Origin: Hemerocallis citrina
Lineage: Eukaryota; Streptophyta; Magnoliopsida; Asparagales; Asphodelaceae
NCBI GenBank assembly: GCA_017893485.1
Contig: CM030364.1
Location: 250,159,122-250,223,121, forward strand
Length of the DNA: 64,000 bases
Reading direction: 5' to 3'
Below the pieces are notes generated by a model, which did not search any database, had not been told where the DNA came from, and saw nothing but the letters and a program-made list of their open reading frames with translations. Both the position numbers and the translations under genes were made by a program. Shown in pieces: positions 45,187-55,322 of this stretch. Position 1 is the stretch's first letter. Every line of letters begins with the position of its first letter.

Positions 45187-46060
45187 CAGTCGACTGGTCT
45201 ACTTATCAGTCGACTGGTACGACCCTATTATTGAATCTTCAGACATTTGAGAATTGTTCGGGACAGTCGACTGGGACTATTATTAGTCGACTGGCCTACT
45301 GAGTAAAATTTGTTCAGTCTTTTCGGGACAGTCGACCGTGACCCTTATAAGTCGACTGTTAGTACTTGGAATGTTCTTGAGAATTATTGGTAATTGTCTC
45401 GGGTAAGTCGGCTGATGGGTTATTAAGTCGACTTATAGCACTTGTTATAATCTTGGATATTGGTTCTCGGGGCAGTCGACTTACTACAGTATAAGTCGAC
45501 TGGTGCTGATGAGTTTTTCATAATCTTGAGTGTTCTTTCAAGTCTTTAGTTCTTGGTAGATGGGTACATTCTGCGGTATTGGGAGTCATTGGTCTCTGGG
45601 GTTGGTATACTCTACGGTGTTGGGAGTCACTGTTAGTGATCGATAACTGAGTATCCAATCTGCGGTGTTGTGAGTGACTGATAACCGAGTATCCGATCTA
45701 TGCTATGGTTAGTCTTTGTAGATGGATATAATCTGCGGTGTTGGGAGTTACTATTAGTGACCGATAACCGAATATCCGATCTATGTTATCTTTAGTCTTT
45801 GTGGATGGATATAATCTGCGGTGTTGGGAGTTACTATTAGTGACCGATAACCGAATATCCGATCTATGTTATCTTTAGTCTTTGTAGATGGGCATACCCT
45901 GCGGTGTTGGGAGTCACTGTTAGTGATCGATAACCGGGTACCCAATCTATGGCATTATTAGTGATTGGTGGTTGGACGTGTACCGTGGTATTGAGAATGT
46001 TCGATAATTAGGTATTTGGGAGTGACAGTCGACTGGCTGAATTATTCAGTCGACTGTACA
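45187..46060. repeat. Paired GTCGAC palindromes in G4 LTR
   Basis: Six pairs of AGTCGACT-type palindromes lie near 45187, 45271, 45328, 45405, 45473 and 46025. Within each pair the repeat distance is 20 nt, or 21 in the last. They lie downstream of the G4 TATA box, so they would be transcribed. Confidence 0.85.
45555..45965. repeat. ~97-bp tandem repeats in G4 LTR
   Basis: Units share TGCGGTGTTGGGAGT, GTGACCGATAACCGA and TATCCGATCTATG. Two units near 45730-45890 are almost identical; the outer ones are diverged or shortened. Confidence 0.85.
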
Positions 46061-46617
46061 ATGCAGTTGAGCTGTACTATTTTGAGAGTGATTTGCTTGA
46101 TGGATATTGGATCGTTGGTATTGTTTCTCGACTCGGCTTCACGCATGTACTGGCCCATCGTTTCTTGTTTCATATTACATGTTCAGTTTATGCATTTTTG
46201 TTCAGTACATGTTGCTTGAGAATTTATGTTTATTGTTTATTTATGTTTGTTGTTTATATCACTCACACCATTCATGGCTGACCCCTTTAGTTTGGGGGTT
46301 AGGGTTCAACTCTAGCCTCATATGATGCAGGTTGCTTAGGGTTTGGAGGCTTGGATGCTTGGGTTAGCTTTAGAGAATAAGAGTGATATAATAGAGCCTT
46401 GTGTAATTTTGTAAGGAGGAATATTGTAAAAGAACATTTTTTAATTCAAGGTGTTTGTATTTACCGCTGCAATTGACAAAGATTATTGTAATAAGAATTT
46501 GGAATAAAATGATTTGAGTTTTTGGGCTATGCATATTGTTACATTGAAGTGGATCGCTGGGAATGTGCCACGTATTTTCTAAGTTATTACATTAGAAATT
46601 CGGGGCGCTACACGGCC

Positions 46618-47195
46618 TCTATCCACTTCGAGAAGTAGTCGATCGCCACGACTAAGAACTTGAACTGGCCCGGAGCTGAAGGGAATGGCCCTAGTAAATC
46701 TATCCCCCACATTGCGAAAGGGATAGGACTTGATAGGGAGGTGAGCTGAGCTTGTGGGTTGCGACGAATGTTCGAATGCTTCTGACAAGAGTTGCATTGC
46801 TGAACATGTCGCTCGGCATCTTGGAGGAGAGTAGGCCAGAAGTAACCGTAATTCAGTACCTTTCGAGCTAGGGACCTGGATCCTGAATGTGCTCCGCCGA
46901 TGCCTTCGTGGAGCTCCTGTAAGGCGTAGTCGGCTTGTTCCGGGGAGAGGCATCTCAAGTATGGCCTGTCGTCCACCTGCGAGAAGGAGCGTTTGTACAA
47001 GATCCTCTCGACTAGGGTGTACCGCTCTGCTCTGGTTCTTATTCGGCGAGCTTCCTTAGGGTCTTCAGGGAGGAGCCCGTCCCTTAGGAATTCCACCAAT
47101 GGTTTCATCCAGTTATCTTGCAGTAGGACCGGCAGCGACTCCACCGAGTCGAGAGTTTCGTCTTCTATACTTGGTTTCAAGAGAACCTCGACCAA
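46618..47195 (-). pseudogene. G2 integrase, N-terminal part
   Basis: The minus strand reads a linker, then the zinc-binding HHCC site (LHEGIGGAHSGSRSLARKVLNYGYFWPTLLQDAERHVQQCNSCQ) and the start of the core with the first catalytic Asp (WGIDLLGPF), ending AIDYFSKWIEAV at the G4 insertion. This segment has no stops. Confidence 0.9.
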
Positions 47196-48284
47196 GACGG
47201 TCTGCTCGAGACCTTGGAGGGAGGAGGAGGCTAGCTTGGAGAGGGCGTCGGCCTGGGAATTCTCTTTTCAGGGGATCCGCTGGATGAGCGCTTCTTTGAA
47301 CTAGGCCATGAGAGCTTGGACTTTAGCGAGATACTTCGCCATCCGATCATCTTGTGCTTCGTACTCACCCAAGACTTGGTTTACCACCAGTTGAGAGTCA
47401 CTAAAGATTCAGAGGCGCTGCGCCCCTGCCCTTCGGGCCATTCCGAGGCCGGCGATTAGTGCCTCATACTCTGCTTCGTTGTTTGAGGCCTTAAAGTTGA
47501 TACGGAGGGCGTACTGGAGGACGAAATCATCTGGGCCTGCCAGAATGACCCTGGCTCCACTTCCCTCGTTGCAAGAGGAACCGTCCACAAAAACCGACCA
47601 GATAAGAGGTCCGTTCGTCGCCTAGCTGACCTCGGGAATGGTGCTCTCGACGATGAATTCTGCTAAGGCTTGAGCCTTGATCGCAATCCGGGGCTGGTAT
47701 GAGATGTCGTGCTGGCTTAGCTCGATGGACCATTTCATGAGGCGGCCGGAGGTCTCAGGTTTGTGGAGGACCTGCTTCAGCGGTTGGTCGGTAAGGACGA
47801 CCACCGAATGGGACTGGAAGTAGGGGCGAAGCTTTCTCGCCGCCATGATCAGGGCGTACGCCATCTTTTCTATCTTTGGGTAGCGGAGCTCGGCATCCCG
47901 AAGTACCTTGCTCACATAGTAGATGGGCTTTTGAACCCGGTCTTCTTCCCTTACTAAAATGGCACTAAGGGTCTGCTCGGAAGCAGCCAAGTAGAGGTAT
48001 AGGGTTTCGCCTGGAATGGGCTTACTGAGTAGAGGATGGTTGACGAGATAAGCCTTCAGCTGGTCGAACGACTCCTGTTGCTGTTGACCCCATTCGAAAC
48101 CTTTAGCCCCCCTAAGGGCCTTGAAGAAGGGGAGACACTTCTCTCCGGACTTCGAGAGGAAACGCCCTATAGCGGCTAGGCGGCCTGTTAGCCTCTGAAC
48201 TTCCTTAACGTTCTTAGGAGGGGCCATGTCTAATATGGCATTGATTTTCTCAGGATTAGCTTCGATTCCTCGTTGGCTGACCAT
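47196..48284 (-). pseudogene. G2 RNase H and second (archaeal-like) RNase H
   Basis: The RT connection and first RNase H ([23 protein letters not shown]..., [24 protein letters not shown]) run from 48284 to about 47640. The second RNase H follows with VFVDGSSCNEGSG, NNEAEYEALIAGL and SDSQLVVNQ (about 47610-47380) and has several stops. Two RNase H domains in a row mark the Tat lineage. Confidence 0.88.
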
Positions 48285-49245
48285 GAAGCCGATGAACTTT
48301 CCTGACGAGACTCCGAACGTACATGTTCGGATTGAGCCACATGTTGTGCTTTCTCAGTACACCGAATGCCTCCTGTAGGTCGGCCACATGGTCGGCCCCT
48401 CGGATGCTTTTTACAAGCATGTCGTCGACATACACTTCCATATTATGACCTATCTGGCTCTGAAAGACTTTGTTAACAAGGCACTGGTAAGTGGCACCAG
48501 CGTTCTTCAATCCGAATGGCATCACCCTATAGCAGTAGAGGCCCTAGTCGGTAATAAAGGAAGTCTTCGGGATGTCCGGGGGAAACATTCGGATTTGGTT
48601 GTAGCCGGAGAAAGCATCCATGAAGCTGAGGAGCTCATGGCCCGAAGTGGCGTCGATGAGGGTGTCGATGCTCGGAAGAGGGAACGGGTCTTTGGGACAT
48701 GCCTTGTTCAGATCAGTGAAGTCGATACATATCCTCCAGGTTCCATTCGACTTCTTTACCATGACTACATTGGAAAGCTATTCCGGGTAGTTAACCTCCT
48801 GTATGAACCGAGCTTTTAGAAGCTTGTCCACCTCTTCTTTGATGGCTTGCTGTCGCTCGGGAGTAAACTTGCGCCTCTTCTGTTGGACCGGTTTGGACCC
48901 CGGTTCAACGCTGAGGTGGTGGACCAAAAGCTCCTCGGAAATTTCCGGCATGTCGGCGGCGGACTAGGAGAAAAGGTCGCGGTTCCTTCGAATGCACTGC
49001 ACTATGTCGGAGCATAGGGCAGACGGGAGGGTCTTGCTAATGAAGAACTTTCGGCTCGGATCCTCCTCCGAGAAGAGCACCTCCAATTCGTCCACCGGCT
49101 CGGACGTTGGTCGAACGCTCTCCTGGGGGATCTCTAAAGTTTCGAGGGAGAGGACCGGACCCCCAGTGGAAGTCGTGTAGCACTTCCGGGCCATCTCTTG
49201 ACTGCCCTTGACCTCCCCTACTCCTATCCGGGTAGGGAATTTCAT
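48256..49245 (-). pseudogene. G2 reverse transcriptase
   Basis: Minus-strand motifs: VVMVKKSNGTWRICIDFTDLNKACPKDPF, FMDAFSGYNQIRMF (first Asp), MPFGLKNAGATYQ and the YVDD box. Stops replace expected Trp or Gln codons near 48964, 48778 and 48545. A frame break near the end (about 48320) leads into RNase H. Confidence 0.9.
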
Positions 49246-51627
49246 CTTGAGGTGGTATGCCGAAGGAACGGCTTCTAGGGCAGCTAGGCCGGGTCAGCCC
49301 AGGATGACATTGTACGCAACTGGGACATCAACGACCATAAAGTCCATCGGCTCCATCCGGGTGGTAGGAGTTTTGCCAGCAGTTACGTCGAGGGTGATTA
49401 CCCCTTCAATAGTTACTGGCACTCCCGTGAACCCGTGGAGAGTGTAGCCGGCCGGTTTGAGACGTTCCAGGGATAGCTGAAGACCACAGAAGGCTGAGAG
49501 GAAGAGGATGTTCACGGAGCTTTCATTGTCTACTAGGATCCTCTGCACTTTGAAGTTTGCCATATGAAGGTCGATAACAAGTGCGTCACAATGGGGGGTC
49601 CTGACCCCCTCGAGATCTTCATCTGAGAACGTTACTGGGACGCCGAGGCCTTTGGGGGGAGGGGCGCCGTGAACCGAATTGACCTCTCGGACGAACACCT
49701 TTCGAGAGGAGTTGGAACAGCCTCCCATGGGGCCTCCATGGATAAGGTGCAGAATACGCTCTTCCTCGAAATCAGGGGTTTCATCACGTCGCGCGAGACG
49801 CTTGTTAGCCCCCCGAGGCGGAGGAGTGGAGAGATCGGTTCGATCATTTGTTCTCACAAATTTGGCCAACTGCCCCCTTTGGATGAGGGCCTCTATCTCG
49901 TTCTTCAGTGCCCGACAGTCGTTGGTATCGTGGCCATGATCCCGGTGGTAGCGGCACCACTTCTCCTTGTTCCTCTTCTTGGATGGGGTGTTCATCTTCG
50001 GAGCAGGAGGTATGACCCCCTCCTTCTCAACTTCCATTAGAATGGTGGAGACATTGGTAGTGACAGGAGTAAATTTCTCGAACCTGGGGGGAGGGCTGCG
50101 CTGAACGCTATTATCCTTCTGAAGCTTCTTGGCCCCTTCCTCTTCAGTTGTCTTTCTTTTTGTCCCGAAGGTAGATCCTCCAAAGCTCAGGAGATATTCG
50201 GCTTCCTCAGCCCGAATATATTTCTCGCACCTAAGAAGGAGGTCGGCAAAGTTATGCGGGGGCTTTTTAGTAAGGGACGAGCGAAGGTTAGAATTGAGGA
50301 CGTTGGATTGGAATGCGACGGTTGCAACTGATTGGTCGAGGGAGGCGATGGATCTGACCTCTGCAGTAAACCTGCTCACATAGTCCCTAAACTTTTCTCT
50401 CCTCTCCTGACGGAGGTGGAGCAACGAGATGCTGGTCTTCTCCGTGCGTCTGCTACTGACGAAGTGGGTTATAAAGAGGTTTCCGAACTGCTCGAAAGAG
50501 AAAATGGAAGACGGGGCGAGGCGGGAGTACCATTCCCGAGCCGAACCCTTAAGAGTGGCGGGGAAGGTTTTGCAAAGCAATGCATCGGAAGCTTGGTGGA
50601 TAAGCATAAGGGTCTTGAAGCTTTCGATGTTGTCAATGGGGTCCGACTCCCCCGAGTAAGTTTCAAACTGCGGAGGCTTGAAATCTCTTGGGATAGGATC
50701 CTCCATGATGGTCCGGGAGAAGGGAGGTCTACTGGGGCGGAAGGTCCTTCCTCTCGACTCTTCCTCCTTGTCTATCCGGCCGATGTGCCTCTCCATCTCG
50801 TGGAGACGGCAGTAGAGAGTATCGTCCCTCCGGTGATAGTCAAACGAGCCTCTGGACTCGTCTTCATAGGAAGGGGAGCGGGGACTACGGCGACGGTAGT
50901 CCTGGGAGCGACGAGGACTAGGATTATGTTTTTGGTGACTAGGAGCTGGAGGAGGAGTTAAGGACCGATGGCGAGGACTTGGGACCCGTGGGGGTGTAGG
51001 AACCCTTTGGGCATTATTATTGTTGGGCCGGAGGTTGAGAGCTTGCAACACCGTTGCTTGAAATTGCTGGAACTCGGCACGAGTGATGGGTGCCTCATCG
51101 TTCCTCGGATGTTGCCAACCGGTAAGGGAATGGGGTCTTCTCCTGTGATGCTCGGGGGACTCTCTCCGCCCCCTTCAGGTAGGGGACCTTCTGTAGTCTC
51201 GGCGGTGAGGAGATCGCTCATCTGGACGTTGTTGGCGGGAGGCTCCCTCTCGGGCCTGCTTTTCATCCAGACGGCGGCGAAGATCCTCATCCTTCTGCCG
51301 ATTGAGGATGGTGTTGCGAAGGTCGGAAGCTCGGGGATTGTGGGAGGCCATAGAATCCGAAGAGGCATTGTGGATGGAGACGTGGTCCTGATGGAGAGGT
51401 TGTTTCTGCAGGTTGGGACGCGAGACTCCTGCACCGGCATTTTGAGGACCGGGGGGACCTTTAGGAGGTTATTGATTTTGAAGAGGAGGCTGGTCCTGTT
51501 GGAGAGGGTCCTCGGCTTGAGGCGGAAGTTGCCCCTGCTGCTGAGCGGGTTGGATGGGGACTTCCTGTTGCTGATCGGGGTTGGGTCCTTGGTTGGACCC
51601 TCTAGATCTTACTTTCCTAGGTGGCAT
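49246..51627 (-). pseudogene. G2 gag and protease
   Basis: Gag starts at ATG 51627 (MPPRK, as in G3). TAA replaces a Gln codon near 51470, with a frame break before 51051. From 51051 the frame is open for 585 codons: capsid core (FKPPQFETYSGESDPIDNIESFKTLM, REWYSRLAPSSIFSFEQF), a CRYHRDHGHDTNDC knuckle and an aspartic protease. The protease motif reads ILVDNESSVNIL where G1 has DNGSS, so the key Gly is Glu. A TGA ends the frame near 49293. Confidence 0.88.
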
Positions 51628-51698
51628 GGCTAGAGAAGATCTGACCAATGGGAAGAGGGGAGGCTGCTATTCATTTGTTTCCACAGACGGCGCCAATC

Positions 51699-52316
51699 TG
51701 TTACCGCTAAATCTGGTGTGGGGGTAAACAGATAGTATTTGTGGATTCTTAGGAAAACTTGAATAGCAAACTTGAAACCTGTTCCGTCGGAGTTTGACCG
51801 TTGACTCCCGCCGTTCACCTGCAAAAAGTACGAGACACCGGGGTTGATCCCGGCAATGCACCCTCCGACGCTCAAGTCAGTAATCAGGAATGATTATGAA
51901 AGAGCGTTAACTAGCAAAAGATTGATTACCTCTTAATGGAGATGGATAGGGGGTATTTATAGTCGCCGTCGGAATCAGATTAGGAATGTAATCCCTGTGA
52001 TCTGATAAGGAATAAATCCTCATAATCAGATAAGGAATGTGATCCCTGATTCTCGGTGAAAGGATAGATACGAATCAGGGCCGTTGATTTGGCTGAATCA
52101 GAAACCCTAATTCTATCCCGCTGGACTGGGTTCGTTTCAGGTTGGGACCCGTACCCATTTGAGGTGGATTTGTTCGCGGGTTATTGGATCTTTGGAGAGG
52201 AGATCCAGTACCCGTCTCAGACCCGGTTGTAAGTAAAATTACCGTTTTACCCCTGGGCTTCAAGATTCGTGCTCGATTTGGACGGTTTCGATTTAACTCC
52301 ATTTTTAGCCATATCA
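51699..52316 (-). repeat. G2 5' LTR
   Basis: On the minus strand it runs TGATATGG...GCGGTAACA. The Tat primer site (reverse complement of the CAGACGGCGCCAA block) lies at about 51678-51697. A TATA box (CTATAAATACC, minus) is near 51955. Confidence 0.92.
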
Positions 52317-52321
52317 ATGAT

Positions 52322-54322
52322 GATGTAGCAAATGTAAATCCTACGAACAACAGTTCTAATGAAGTCAGAGCTACTTATAGCTACGCCAATGTTGATGCTC
52401 ATGTTACCGAGGAGATGGCTCAAGGTGCTAGAGTACACCTAGTTCCACAAGAGTCGTCTGGTTCGTCAAATGTAGAAGAATTGTACGTTGGACAGGAGTT
52501 TATAAGTAAGCAGTCGATTCCACAGGCTGTGAAGTTGTATTCTATCAAAAAATATCGTGAATTCGTAACTTTGAAATCTATACCGTCACTGTACACTGTT
52601 AAATGCAAAATGGCACCTAGAAAGCGTACCATTGAGGAGACCGTGCAAGGTCCCCCTGGAGTAAGTGATGGTGGCTGCCCTTGGAGATTACGAGCAATGG
52701 TTCCAAAAGGCGGGACGATTTTTGTGGTGAAGAAGATAGTTGGGCCTCACACTAGTACGAATGCAACGTTGAATCAGGATCACCGTAAAATTGATTGCAA
52801 TCTTGTTTGTAATCTGATTGTTGATGTGGTGAAAAAGGATACCGGTTTAACACCGAGGTCAATTATTAGGATTGTTAAATTAAAATATAATAATCAGATT
52901 TCGTATAAGAAAGCTTGGCTAGCAAAACAAAAGGCGATTGAGAGGTTGTATGGTACCTTCGAAGAAGCATACACGAAGTTGCCTTTTCTACTCACAGCAA
53001 TTCAAGCAGCAAATACAGGAACCGTTGTTCACTGGGATAAATATGAGTCAAGTCCTAGCGAGGAAACATTCAAGGGTGTATTCTGGGCATTTGGTCCTTC
53101 GATTGAAGGTTTCAAGTCTTGCAGACCTGTTATCAGTGTTGACGGAACTCACTTGTACGGTAAGTACAAGGATTGCTTGCTAATTACTGTTTCCCCATAT
53201 GCGAATGATTGCTTATTTCCGTTTGCATTTGCATTGGTTGATGGAGAGAGTATAAATACGTGAACATGATTCATGACTTGCATCCGATATTATATCACCG
53301 ATCGCACTGAGTTGTGTGTTATCTCTGATCGTCATGCTGGTATAATGTCTGCTATGGACTTACAAAATGGAGCTTGGAACGAACTTAATGGATATCACCG
53401 TTATTGTATGCGTCATTTTGCTACAAATTTCTTTAGTAAATTTGGTAGCAAGGCATTGCGGAAAAAGGCCAAAATTATAGCGTGCCAACGCCAACCCAAA
53501 AAGTTCATGGCCAAACTTGCTGAACTTGAAAACGTAAATGTCGAGGCGGCTAATTGGTTGAAAGAGAAGCCGGTTGAGAAATGGGCGCTTTATGCAGATG
53601 AAGGTAGACGATATGGAATAATGACTATGAACCTGTCAGAAGTGTTCAATTCAGTCTTGAAAGGCGTCCGTAGTTTGCCAGTAACTGCGATAGTTGAGAC
53701 GATCTTCTTACGTCTGAACTCTTATTTTACTACTCGTCGACAGAAAGCCAGTAAACTTTTATCTGAAGGGATGATTTTCGCTCGAAGAGTACATGAACTG
53801 CTCGATAGTTGCCGTGAGAGAGCAAACGGACATGAGGTTACAATGTTCCATCATCAACCGGGAGTTTTTTCCGTGAGAATGGGTATACGCATGGTAAGTG
53901 GAGAAAGAAAGGGTGGGAACTTGCACACTGTGAATTTGGGAATGAAAACGTGCACATGTATGAAATTTCATCTATACCATATATCCATGTTCTCATGTAC
54001 CGATAGCTTGTGCATATCGTGCAATCGAACACAAGCATCTCGTTGATAAATTTTACACCGTTACTTCATTAGCACAAACATACGCTCCACTGTTTCATCC
54101 TATTCTGGATCCAGCATATTGGCCTATTATTGATGTACCAAAACTCGTACCTGATGCTAGTTTGCGACGTAAAAGGAAGGGCAGGCCTAGAACTACCAGA
54201 ATCCGCAATGACATGGATGTGAGAGATAGGTCAAGTCATGGTACGGGATGAAATGTTCAAAATGTGGTTTGCAAGGACACAATGAATGGCGATGCACTAA
54301 TAGTGGAACTCAAAATATTTAA
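52322..54322 (+). pseudogene. MULE transposase, C-terminal part (MuDR DNA-binding, DDE, SWIM, zinc knuckle)
   Basis: Resuming after G2: a MuDR N-terminal DNA-binding domain (VGQEFISKQSIPQAVKLYS...YTVKCK, about 52485-52610); a catalytic domain with Asp in SVDGTH (53141), Asp in ISDRHAG (53327) and Glu in LSEVFNS (53639); a SWIM zinc finger (CTCMKF...PCSH, about 53950-54015); and a CCHC knuckle CSKCGLQGHNEWRC (about 54255-54296), ending TAA 54320-54322. Lesions: two TGA codons near 53263-53271 where Trp is expected, a frameshift inside SWIM near 53985, and a frame change before the knuckle. It would cut and join element ends in the nucleus if intact. Confidence 0.88.
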
Positions 54323-54489
54323 CTATTGTATGCTTGTACTTTTTAATTTGGACTTTGTAATTGTACTAAATTATGAAGAAAGAGACGATAAAGTTTTATT
54401 TTGAAAATTCGTTTGTATCATCTGTAGATATCATAGTGTGTTTGTTGCGTTATGAGTATTGTAATCTAATATAAAAATTTCATTAAAAT

Positions 54490-54960
54490 AGGCAAGACCC
54501 GCCTTTCCAAAAACCGAGTCTTATATAGAGAACCTCGCTTGCTGAGAAAGCGAGTCTTCCGCCTGTAGGGTTTTTATCAACAAACCGAAGACTCGCTTTT
54601 TCAGAAAGCGTGTTTGGTACAAATAGACTTGGTGTTTGGGAAAGCGAGTCTTGAGTCCAGTGTTTTCTAGAGATCAATACTTGTCTGGTTTCACAGTCGC
54701 TTTCTCATAAACCGTGGAACCAATGACTAGACTTGCTTTCTGAGAAAGCGAGTCTTGAGTCTGCTGGGAAAAAGAATACAGACCCAAGAAAAAGCGAGTC
54801 TTGGTATCAACACCGCGCTTTTTCGAAAAGCGACTGTTGAGTTTGCTTGTTTCCCAAAGGATAGCTCACCTCTGGAACTGCAGAATACAACACTCACTTT
54901 TGAAAACGCGGGGTGTTTATTCCCAGACTCGCTTTTTCAAAAAGCGAGTCTTGCTCTGTA
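54490..54960. repeat. Palindromic box array between the two MULE genes
   Basis: About eight whole or half boxes related to ACTCGCTTTTT / AAAAAGCGAGT. The one at about 54927-54950 is nearly perfect, and the others are degenerate (for example GACTTGCTTTCTGAGAAAGCGAGTC). The same boxes build the TIRs. This is the 3'-3' space between transposase and PMD genes. Confidence 0.88.
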
Positions 54961-55322
54961 TGCTGAAGAACCCAATATCTGATCTCTTGGTGGGACAAAA
55001 ATTCACTACACACTACTCCAGCATTAACCACAACTTATATTTCACATCAAATTCCAAAAACATCTCACACCATCTCTACTTCCACATCTCAACTTCCACA
55101 TTTCAACTTAAAACCGAATCGCACAACATCTCAACAAAACCCACATTTCAACCACAATCCACATTTCATCTATACCATATCTCAGCAAAATCCAAAAAAA
55201 TTCACAAAACCTTAGAACTAAAACACCACACTCACACACCCCATACCAAATTTTGAATTTCATTGATTCCACTTTTGAAAAGTTGATTACAATATTGAGA
55301 TACACAATAAGTTACATTATAA

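Larger units (their letters stand above)
36106..46612 (+). mobile_element. G4: solo LTR, 2.4 kb net, interrupted by G3
   Basis: It starts TGTAGAACCCTG and ends GGGGCGCTACA (TGTAG/CTACA inverted ends) and is flanked by CGGCC on both sides (36101-36105, 46613-46617). Removing G3 leaves ~2,405 bp with no gag, pol or second LTR, so it is a solo LTR. A TATA box (CTATATAAAGAG, about 44718) gives plus orientation. Confidence 0.88.
27913..52316 (-). mobile_element. G2: Tat-lineage gypsy retrotransposon, minus strand, interrupted by G4+G3
   Basis: LTRs at 51699-52316 (5') and 27913-28531 (3'), with ATGAT on both sides (27908-27912, 52317-52321). About 29 differences over 618 bp (4.7%) make it older than G1 and G3. 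On the minus strand it carries leader, gag, protease, RT, RNase H, second RNase H and integrase. On the opposite strand, between pol and the 3' LTR, it carries the antisense ORF. Many stops are present, so the copy is dead. Confidence 0.93.

Noticed and set aside
36106..46612. G4 as a complete retrotransposon
   Set aside because: After removing G3 there is one LTR-like sequence with one start and one end and no internal domain, so a solo LTR fits better.
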